Of a stretch of DNA of 5,027 bases, positions 1 to 5,027 are shown in pieces; position 1 is the first letter of the stretch, and every line of letters begins with the position of its first letter. Location of the stretch: positions 1 to 5,027 of the forward strand of contig CALDSM010000045.1 in the NCBI GenBank assembly GCA_937923585.1. The letters run 5' to 3'. The position numbers and the translations under genes were made by a program. Below the pieces are notes generated by a model that made no database searches, was not told where the DNA came from, and saw only the letters and a program-made list of their open reading frames with translations. Source of the DNA: an uncultured bacterium (GTDB lineage: Bacteria; Hydrogenedentota; Hydrogenedentia; Hydrogenedentales; CAITNO01).

Positions 1-1
1 G

Positions 2-469
2 ATTGGCTATGTCGGAACCAATGTGATCGCCTTCAACGGCGCCTCCGCCTGGAACATCAAGGAGGCCGACCCGAGCGACGCCATACCGACCTTTGCGTGG
101 TCGCCCGACGGGGACAAGGTGAGCGTGCCGAAGGACGGCGCGGTGCCCGCGGCCACGGCGATGACCATAACGGGACTGTGCCCCGAACTGACGCGTCCGA
201 CTTTCATGGGCGTGTCGCAGGGGTTTGGTTTCGGACTGGACAAGCTGAAGCACCTGGCGTGGGACGAGCAGAAGGGCGTGCTGCGCGGCGACATGAACGA
301 CACGCTGGCCTCCGATACCTGCGGCTACGTGGCCCTCACCCCCGGCTGGAAGGCCAAAACAGTTAAGGTCGGCGGCGCGCGCGTCAAGCCGGCCGCCATG
401 GACGAGAAGTGGCTGGTGTTTCCGATGACCGCCGGTTCGTTTGAAATTGAATTTGAGAAGGCGAAGTGA
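2..469 (+). CDS. Unrecognised protein, C-terminal fragment (5' end outside window)
   Basis: The frame is open from the first complete codon (base 2) to the TGA at 467-469, giving 155 residues with no convincing start, so this is the tail of a longer protein. A GTG at base 23 is an in-frame codon but has no ribosome binding site before it. I do not recognise the family. The visible part has no membrane segment. It alternates short hydrophobic strands with Gly/Asp/Asn/Pro turns and ends in a strand-rich stretch (FPMTAGSFEIEF, then EKAK). This is how the C-terminal beta-sandwich of many exported glycan-active enzymes looks. Two cysteines are present (in GLCPEL and DTCGYV). The dehydrogenase gene starts 15 bases after the stop on the same strand, with the GH43 gene beyond it, so co-transcription is likely. 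A role in carbohydrate breakdown is a guess from context only. The reading frame is well supported; the function is not. Confidence 0.75.
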   Translation: MGYVGTNVIAFNGASAWNIKEADPSDAIPTFAWSPDGDKVSVPKDGAVPAATAMTITGLCPELTRPTFMGVSQGFGFGLDKLKHLAWDEQKGVLRGDMNDTLASDTCGYVALTPGWKAKTVKVGGARVKPAAMDEKWLVFPMTAGSFEIEFEKAK

Positions 470-471
470 AG

Positions 472-478
472 AAAGGGG
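472..478 (+). promoter_or_regulatory. Ribosome binding site of the zinc dehydrogenase gene
   Basis: AAAGGGG lies 6 bases before the ATG at 485. It is purine-rich and partly complementary to the 3' end of 16S rRNA. It sits in the 15-base gap after the preceding stop codon and supports the ATG at 485 as the true start. Confidence 0.55.
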
Positions 479-484
479 TCTGCA

Positions 485-1531
485 ATGTTGAAGGCGGTGC
501 TTGAAGCGGCGGACACGCTGGTCCTCCGCGACTTCGAAATGCCGGAGGTTGGCCCCGACGCCGCGCTGCTGCGCGTGGAGTCGGTGGCGATATGCGGCTC
601 CGACGTGCGCATTCTGCACCACGGCAACCCACGGGTGCAGTTTCCGACCGTCATGGGCCACGAGGCGGCGGGCGTGATCGCGAAGGTCGGCAGGAACGTC
701 ACGCGCTTCAAGGAGGGCGACCGCATCGCCGTCGGCGCCGACGTGCCCTGCGGACTGTGCCGCTGGTGCCGTGACGGCAAGGGCAACAACTGCGAGATCA
801 ACTATGCCGTCGGTTACCAGATTCCCGGCGCGTTCACGCAGTACATGGAACTCACGCCGCTGCTGATCAACGAGGGGCCGCTGACGCCGTTCTCCGACAA
901 GATCAGCTTCGACCAGGCCGCACTGGCCGAGCCGCTCGCCTGCGGCATCAACGGGCTCGAACTGGTCAACATGTCGCTCGGCAAGACCGTGGTGCTCATC
1001 GGCATGGGGCCCATCGGCTGCATGATGATTGACCTCGCCCGCGCGATGGGTGCGGTGAAGGTTATCGCCGTGCAGCGCAGCAAGAAGCGCATGGAAATCG
1101 CCAAGAAATACGGCGCAGACGTGTACATTGATCCCAGCGAGGAGGATGTCGTCGCCAGGTGCAAAGCGGAGACCGGCGGCGAGGGGCCCGACGTGGTCAT
1201 CACCACCTGCGGTTCCGTCGAGACGCACGAGCAGGCCATTGAGATGGTCGCCCACCGCGGCTACGTCAACCTGTTCGGCGGCTTGCCCAAGGACACGCGG
1301 CCCATGAGCGTGCTGTCCAACAGCATCCACTACAAGGAGTGCTTCGTGACGGGTTCCCACGGCAGTACGCCGCGCCAGCACCGTATTGCCGTCGAACTCA
1401 TCGAGCGCGGCATTGTCCGTGTGGACCCCATCATCACGCACACCTTCCCGCTCACCCGGATACACGACGCCTTTGCCGCCATGGAATCCCGCGACGGCAT
1501 GAAGGTTATCGTGCATCCGCAGGTTGCATAG
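485..1531 (+). CDS. Zinc-dependent medium-chain alcohol/polyol dehydrogenase
   Basis: This 348-residue protein is a full-length zinc-type medium-chain dehydrogenase of the sorbitol/threonine dehydrogenase group, which oxidises a secondary alcohol using NAD(P)+ in the cytoplasm. Seen in the sequence: catalytic zinc ligands Cys38 (CGSD), His59-Glu60 (MGHE) and Glu149 (AEPLAC). A structural-zinc lobe has Cys89, Cys92, Cys95 and Cys103, the usual four-cysteine spacing. The Rossmann nucleotide-binding motif is GMGPIG at 173-178. The second Rossmann strand ends in Val-Gln-Arg-Ser (196-199) where NAD-preferring relatives usually have an acidic residue, which hints at NADP+. There is no signal peptide. 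The length is typical and both zinc sites are complete, so the enzyme should be active. The start is supported by AAAGGGG six bases upstream. The gene lies 15 bases after the preceding stop and 9 bases before the GH43 gene, so it probably acts on a sugar or polyol released by that enzyme. The exact substrate cannot be read from the sequence. Confidence 0.93.
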   Translation: MLKAVLEAADTLVLRDFEMPEVGPDAALLRVESVAICGSDVRILHHGNPRVQFPTVMGHEAAGVIAKVGRNVTRFKEGDRIAVGADVPCGLCRWCRDGKGNNCEINYAVGYQIPGAFTQYMELTPLLINEGPLTPFSDKISFDQAALAEPLACGINGLELVNMSLGKTVVLIGMGPIGCMMIDLARAMGAVKVIAVQRSKKRMEIAKKYGADVYIDPSEEDVVARCKAETGGEGPDVVITTCGSVETHEQAIEMVAHRGYVNLFGGLPKDTRPMSVLSNSIHYKECFVTGSHGSTPRQHRIAVELIERGIVRVDPIITHTFPLTRIHDAFAAMESRDGMKVIVHPQVA

Positions 1532-1540
1532 GCGGCAGAC

Positions 1541-2521
1541 ATGAAGCGGGTCCTTGCGGTGTTGCTGGGGTTCATGGCGCTATCCGGCTGTACAACGCGG
1601 GCGGCGGAACTGCCCCTGCAACGTCTGGTGGACACGCCCCTGCGCGACACCTCCGTGTGTGTCGGCCCCGACGGCACCTACTACCTCACCGGCACGGTCG
1701 AACCGTTCTTCGGCTACAACAACGAGATTCGCCTCTGGAAATCGGCCGATCTCAGGCGCTGGGAAGCTCTGGGGAAGGTGTGGAGTTACGGCGGGAGCCC
1801 CTGGCACAAGCCTTATCTCGAAAAGAAGATGCCGCTGTGGGCGCCGGAGATCCATTATCTGAAGGGTTCCTTCTGGCTGACCTACAGCATGCCCGGATGG
1901 GACGGCACCCCCAAGACTTCCGGCAGCGGCCTGCTGAAAAGCGTCACGGGCAAGCCCGAGGGGCCTTATGTTGACGTGCAGTCTGGGGAGCGGCTGGGCG
2001 ACGAGATAGACGCATCGCTGTTCGAGGATGACGACGGCACAGTCTACTTTGTCTGGCACAGCGGGAAGATAGCGCGCCTGAAGCCCGACATGTCCGGCCT
2101 TGCGGAACCCTATCACTGGCTAAAGACCGCGACAGCGGACCCCGATCCCAAACACCACTCCAGCCTATGCGAGACGATTTTTGGTTCCGGCTCATTCGAT
2201 CATGTGGGCTATGAGGGCATGTTCTTCTTCAAGGCCAACGGCCGCTACTACTGGGCCGGTGCGGAGAACGTAAACGGCCATTACGACTGCATGGTCGCCG
2301 CGGCTGAGAGCGTTTACGGTCTCTACAGCGCGCGATATGTGGCGGTACCCGACGGCGGTCACGTGACATTCTTCAAGGACACCAAAGGCGACTGGTGGTC
2401 CACCTTCTTCGGCACCGACAAGACCGCGCCGATTGTGCAGAAGCCCGCCATTGTGCCGATGGTGATCGACAAGGACGGGACGCTCAAGGTGGACGGCGGG
2501 CGGTTGGGCAAGGCTCAATGA
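1541..2521 (+). CDS. GH43-family glycoside hydrolase, lipoprotein
   Basis: This 326-residue protein has the layout of a single-domain family 43 glycosidase, a five-bladed beta-propeller. Family members are inverting enzymes that act mostly on arabinose, xylose or galactose linkages. Residues 1-17 form a lipoprotein signal: Lys-Arg, a hydrophobic core, then LSGC with Cys17 as the lipidation site, so it is probably membrane-anchored outside the cytoplasm. Candidate catalytic residues are Asp36 (LRDTSV, general base), Asp157 (EIDASLFEDDDG, pKa modulator) and Glu225 (YEGMFFFKANG, general acid). WAPEIHYLKGSFWLTYS (100-116) is another typical GH43 block, and SADLRRWE (68-75) is the usual propeller turn. 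The residue after the catalytic base is Thr37, where Pro is common. The ATG follows the dehydrogenase stop by 9 bases. Its ribosome site is weak (GGCGG at 1531-1535), so translational coupling is plausible; the start is fixed by the signal peptide. The family call is strong, but substrate and subfamily are not determined. Confidence 0.88.
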   Translation: MKRVLAVLLGFMALSGCTTRAAELPLQRLVDTPLRDTSVCVGPDGTYYLTGTVEPFFGYNNEIRLWKSADLRRWEALGKVWSYGGSPWHKPYLEKKMPLWAPEIHYLKGSFWLTYSMPGWDGTPKTSGSGLLKSVTGKPEGPYVDVQSGERLGDEIDASLFEDDDGTVYFVWHSGKIARLKPDMSGLAEPYHWLKTATADPDPKHHSSLCETIFGSGSFDHVGYEGMFFFKANGRYYWAGAENVNGHYDCMVAAAESVYGLYSARYVAVPDGGHVTFFKDTKGDWWSTFFGTDKTAPIVQKPAIVPMVIDKDGTLKVDGGRLGKAQ

Positions 2522-2539
2522 CGCGGTGATATTGGTGGT
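2522..2539. other. Convergent intergenic gap without a visible terminator
   Basis: Only 18 bases separate the TGA of the GH43 gene from the TAA of the converging glycosidase gene. The gap is not GC-rich and holds no inverted repeat with a T-run on either strand. Either termination is Rho-dependent or transcripts overlap at their 3' ends. Confidence 0.7.
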
Positions 2540-4558
2540 TTAGCGAATAACGTTCGTCTGTCCGATATCGCCTTCCTGTGTCGCCGCGTCAGTCTCTACC
2601 CGGAACCGATTCCCTTCCACCTCAATGTCCATCGTCTTGCCGCGCATCTTCAGTCCACGCAATGCCATCTGTTTCGTGAACGCGGGCAGATGGGGCGACA
2701 CGGACACGCTGCCGTCGAAGTTCGGCTTGACGCCGAACAGGCCAAAAATGATTCCCTGCGCGCCCGTACTGCCGTCCAGTGTGCATTGCAGCGGCGTGTC
2801 ATGCCGGTAATCCTCCTTGTCCGCCACAATCGAGTCGCCCCAGTAGGGCAGCCGGTGGCCCCACCAAAGCACCCGCCGCAGCAGATCATCCGCCGCCGCT
2901 GCGTGGCCGCTGTTGTACAGGCGCTCCATGATTTGCGGCGGAAAACACGTGCATGCGCCGGGACCGCCGTTGTCCACGTCCGCGGGGTCGTAGGCGGTGT
3001 CCTGCTTTGCCAGGCTGTGCAGGCCGTACTGGGACAGGAACTCCTTCTCATTCAAGTGCGACAGCAAGCCCGCCTCCTCTTCCTTGTCGAGGACGGGGCT
3101 GTTGAACAGTTTGAACAACTGCACCGTGTAGCGTGTGTCCGGCTCGCCCTTGTCATTGCGGAAGCGGAACCAGCGCAGATCGGCGTCCCAGAGTTCCTTC
3201 TTCAGCACTTTGGCCAGGTCTGCGGCGCGTTCGCGCAGCACGGGCATCGGCCTTCCCGCCACGTCGCAGAGTTCGGCGGCGCGGAGATAGTTCATCACGC
3301 GCCGCCCGTTCAGGTCCGGCATCACATGGTTGTAGGGAAGGCCCCTGCGCAGTTCGAGATGGCTGTTTGACGGCCCGTAGTCTATCAGGGCGACGGGCTT
3401 GTTCACGTCGTCACCGTGCAGCGCGTTGGCTGCGGCCCAGTCGAGCACGGTCTTGTCGCCGACGGTCTCGGCGAGAAACGCCGTGTCGCCGGTGAGTTTC
3501 ACGTAGTAGTAGATGAGCCCGATAATCTTTTCCTGGTTCACCGGGTACCACGGGCCGAAGGCTTCGCCGGTAACGGGGTTAAACGCGAAGTGCCTGGTGA
3601 TGTCGCCGCGCAGAAACTGTGCGATATGCGCGCGCATGGCGGCCGGGTCATAGAGCGGCAGAATCTCCCAGACCTCGCCGAAGTTCCACAGGTAGTCGCA
3701 CACGCAGCCACCCTTCACGCTGCCCGTGCTGTAGTAGGGCCGCAACACCAGCCCCGGCAGATCCCAGCGGTTCATCAGCAGATGCATCAACGACCGGTTG
3801 TACCAGGCAACCAGTCCGATGTCATCCGACTCCAACCGGGGCAGGCGGGTGAACAGGTCATCCACGCGCCTTTCCCACGCGCTGCGGGCCGCGGCGGTTG
3901 CAGCCCGCGGATCGCGCAGCAGGTCGGCACATGCGGCGGCCGCCTCCGCCTCGGTTCCGACAGCAAACGCCGCATGCACGGACCCGGTCGCACCCGGTGC
4001 GAGTTCCAGCGGTTGTGACGGTTCTTTGCTGCACCGCACGACCAGGGCATGGCCGTCTATCGCCAAAGCCCCTCCCCCACTTTCAGGCCGTCCGAACTCC
4101 CAGGTGTTGGTTTGCGCCAGCCCCCCGGAAACGGCGAAGCTGACCGGAACCGACACCGGTTTGTCAGAGCGGTTCACAACGGAGACGGAGATTACGCCAC
4201 CGCGCACGTTTTCCGCGAGGGTTATGTCGCAGGAGAAGTCCGGTTCGCCGGAAGTGCCCTGTTCGATTACCATGAACGGTAGCCAGGCATAGCCGGTTGT
4301 TGGAATGGCCTTGCCGTCAATGCGCGGCTCAATCAGCAGGTTGGACGAAACATAGGGCGGAGACCATAACCCGCTGATGGAGCCCAGCCGACGATGATCC
4401 ACGCCCACGGTCGCCAGTCCGTTGACGATGCCGAAATGCTCCTCGTCCATCAGGTTCACATTGTCGGCAAGGGCGAATTGGTTCAAGGGGGAATCGGATG
4501 CGGGCGCGCCGACGCAGAGGGCGGCGGAAAGAGCCATGATTACTGCTGCGAGTTTCAT
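2540..4558 (-). CDS. Secreted six-hairpin (alpha/alpha)6-barrel glycosidase-like protein
   Basis: This 672-residue protein starts with a type I signal peptide: Lys2, a hydrophobic core to about residue 17, and AxA cleavage after Ala20 (APA|SDS), so it is periplasmic or secreted. About 30-205 is strand-rich and reads as an N-terminal beta-sandwich. A helical linker follows, then about 245-610 is helical with aromatic-rich turns, as in (alpha/alpha)6-barrel glycosidases (GH63, GH37, GH78-like and relatives). About 611-657 (DGSVSVSPHLP onward) is the beta cap common after such barrels. Likely active-site segments are CDYLWNFGEVWE (287-298, resembling the acid-bearing Asp block of GH63-type enzymes, candidate Asp288), IDYGPSNSHLE (392-402), DVDNGGPGACTCFPPQ (527-542) and DSIVADKEDYRHDTPLQCTLDGSTGAQG (575-602, in part). 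The catalytic pair is not certain. Two Cys-x-Cys motifs (285/287 and 536/538) are unusual. The start is fixed by a perfect AAGGAGG and the signal peptide. The superfamily is fairly sure; the family and substrate are unknown. Confidence 0.8.
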   Translation of the reverse strand: MKLAAVIMALSAALCVGAPASDSPLNQFALADNVNLMDEEHFGIVNGLATVGVDHRRLGSISGLWSPPYVSSNLLIEPRIDGKAIPTTGYAWLPFMVIEQGTSGEPDFSCDITLAENVRGGVISVSVVNRSDKPVSVPVSFAVSGGLAQTNTWEFGRPESGGGALAIDGHALVVRCSKEPSQPLELAPGATGSVHAAFAVGTEAEAAAACADLLRDPRAATAAARSAWERRVDDLFTRLPRLESDDIGLVAWYNRSLMHLLMNRWDLPGLVLRPYYSTGSVKGGCVCDYLWNFGEVWEILPLYDPAAMRAHIAQFLRGDITRHFAFNPVTGEAFGPWYPVNQEKIIGLIYYYVKLTGDTAFLAETVGDKTVLDWAAANALHGDDVNKPVALIDYGPSNSHLELRRGLPYNHVMPDLNGRRVMNYLRAAELCDVAGRPMPVLRERAADLAKVLKKELWDADLRWFRFRNDKGEPDTRYTVQLFKLFNSPVLDKEEEAGLLSHLNEKEFLSQYGLHSLAKQDTAYDPADVDNGGPGACTCFPPQIMERLYNSGHAAAADDLLRRVLWWGHRLPYWGDSIVADKEDYRHDTPLQCTLDGSTGAQGIIFGLFGVKPNFDGSVSVSPHLPAFTKQMALRGLKMRGKTMDIEVEGNRFRVETDAATQEGDIGQTNVIR

Positions 4559-4562
4559 TTCG

Positions 4563-4569
4563 CCTCCTT
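4563..4569 (-). promoter_or_regulatory. Ribosome binding site of the six-hairpin glycosidase gene
   Basis: On the minus strand AAGGAGG precedes the ATG by four bases (CGAA). It is a perfect anti-Shine-Dalgarno match. It fixes the start at 4558, which also yields a clean signal peptide. It lies in the 27-base gap after the DUF4143 stop codon, so the two genes may share a transcript; no separate promoter is visible in that gap. Confidence 0.8.
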
Positions 4570-4585
4570 CCGCCGCCGCATTGCG

Positions 4586-4982
4586 TCATGTGTTGGCGGT
4601 CAGTTTCCACAGGCACGACAGGGGCACCGCATGGATGTTCTCCCGGATGGGCACCACCGTGTCGCCGCCGTACAGGATCACGCCGCGGACGAAATCGTCC
4701 CCGGCCAGTTCGGACAGCGTCACCATCCCGTGCGTGTCCGCCGGGGAGACGCTGGCCGTGGCTTTCACTTCCACGCCGACGATGCGGCGTCCGCCCGGCG
4801 CCTCCAGGACGAAATCCACTTCCTGGCCGTCATGGTTGCGGAAGTGGAGCACGTGCGGACGCACGGCGCTCCATCCGCGCTGCTTTACCAGCTCCAGAAA
4901 CACGAAGTTCTCCAGCAGCGCGCCGCGCAGCCGCGGATGTTTCTTAAGCCGGTCCGGCCGCAGGTCGGCCAGGTAGGCCAGC
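4586..4982 (-). CDS. DUF4143-type ATPase, C-terminal fragment
   Basis: About 131 residues of genomic sequence are present, ending at the TGA at 4586-4588; the 5' part is missing because genomic sequence ends at about 4982. The fragment matches the C-terminal DUF4143 domain of the widespread AAA_14-DUF4143 proteins. It begins LAYLADLRPDRL, has the family's GALLENFVFLELVKQ helix, then HFRNHDGQEVDFVLE and VGVEVKA, and closes with FVRGVILYGG and VPLSCLW. The Glu-x-Asp and Glu-x-Lys pairs resemble a PD-(D/E)xK nuclease-like core. Full members usually run about 370-450 residues with an N-terminal P-loop ATPase, which is not visible here. Their cellular role is poorly defined. The GTG at 4903 lies inside the conserved domain and is not a real start. 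The frame stays open through the adapter bases, so automatic annotation would add about 15 false residues (ending TRRSSDL) at the N-terminal end. The glycosidase gene lies 27 bases downstream on the same strand, but I see no functional link. Confidence 0.85.
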
Positions 4983-5027
4983 AGATCGGAAGAGCGTCGT
5001 GTAGGGAAAGAGTGTAGATCTCGGTGG
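4983..5027. other. Illumina TruSeq adapter contamination
   Basis: The last 45 bases begin AGATCGGAAGAGCGTCGTGT and continue to the window end, with the known TruSeq adapter (reverse complement of the universal adapter) recognisable throughout. This is library-construction sequence left on a contig end by incomplete trimming, not part of the genome. The junction could be off by a base or two. Translated on the plus strand it gives the adapter-derived peptide GRASCRERV; on the minus strand it gives SFPTRRSSDL joined to the DUF4143 protein. Confidence 0.97.

Noticed and set aside
325..801. Minus-strand open frame of 158 residues spanning the first two genes
   Set aside because: It is antisense to the dehydrogenase zinc-binding region. 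Its composition (Ser/Pro/Arg/Thr-rich) is typical of a GC-rich shadow.
1580..2116. Minus-strand open frame of 178 residues within the GH43 gene
   Set aside because: It is antisense to a confident GH43 gene with the catalytic motifs in the plus frame, and it has no recognisable domain.
2690..3370. Plus-strand open frame of 226 residues inside the glycosidase gene
   Set aside because: High GC makes long antisense frames common. The minus-strand frame has the signal peptide, ribosome site and recognisable fold blocks; this one has no domain or start signal.
4499..4558. Lipobox at Cys15 of the six-hairpin glycosidase
   Set aside because: The residues before Cys15 are Ala-Ala-Leu, and Leu at -1 does not fit the lipobox rule. 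The APA site at 18-20 is a better type I cleavage site.
4586..4982. DUF4143 protein as part of a defence or toxin system
   Set aside because: The PD-(D/E)xK-like pairs invite this idea, but only the C-terminal part is present, no partner defence gene is visible, and the family is widespread without a settled role.
1..4982. tRNA, rRNA, CRISPR, insertion sequence or riboswitch
   Set aside because: Coding frames fill nearly all of the window, with gaps of 9-27 bases. I saw no repeat array, terminal inverted repeats, transposase motif or structured leader.
4394..5017. Plus-strand open frame of 207 residues
   Set aside because: It is antisense to the signal-peptide end of the glycosidase and to the DUF4143 gene, and its last residues (GRASCRERV) come from the adapter.

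Overview
The window looks like a metagenome contig end from a GC-rich (roughly low-60s percent GC, by eye) Gram-negative bacterium that degrades carbohydrates. One gene carries a lipobox and another a type I signal peptide, which suits export across an inner membrane. The mix of family GH43 and six-hairpin glycosidases with a zinc alcohol dehydrogenase, and no SusC/SusD-type pair in view, would fit the Planctomycetes/Verrucomicrobia/Lentisphaerae group. That placement is inference only; no taxonomic marker is present.

Layout: a plus-strand run of three closely packed genes fills bases 2-2521. They are the C-terminal part of an unrecognised protein (2-469), a medium-chain zinc-dependent sugar/alcohol dehydrogenase (485-1531) and a GH43-type lipoprotein glycosidase (1541-2521). 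The gaps are 15 and 9 bases, so they are probably one transcript. The minus strand converges on them with only 18 bases between stop codons. It carries a 672-residue secreted six-hairpin-type glycosidase (2540-4558). Its start is marked by a perfect AAGGAGG, and 27 bases upstream of it lies the stop codon of a 5'-truncated DUF4143-type protein (4586-4982).

Functionally, the two glycosidases probably release sugars from a plant- or algal-type glycan outside the cytoplasm, and the dehydrogenase may oxidise a released sugar or polyol inside. The DUF4143 protein belongs to a common, poorly understood ATPase family and has no evident link to sugar use.

The last 45 bases (4983-5027) are not biological: they match Illumina TruSeq adapter sequence. 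True genomic sequence ends at about 4982. Apart from this artefact, the region is an ordinary carbohydrate-utilisation segment. I found no RNA gene, mobile element, CRISPR array or clear new system. The most curious biological detail is a pair of Cys-x-Cys motifs in the six-hairpin glycosidase.
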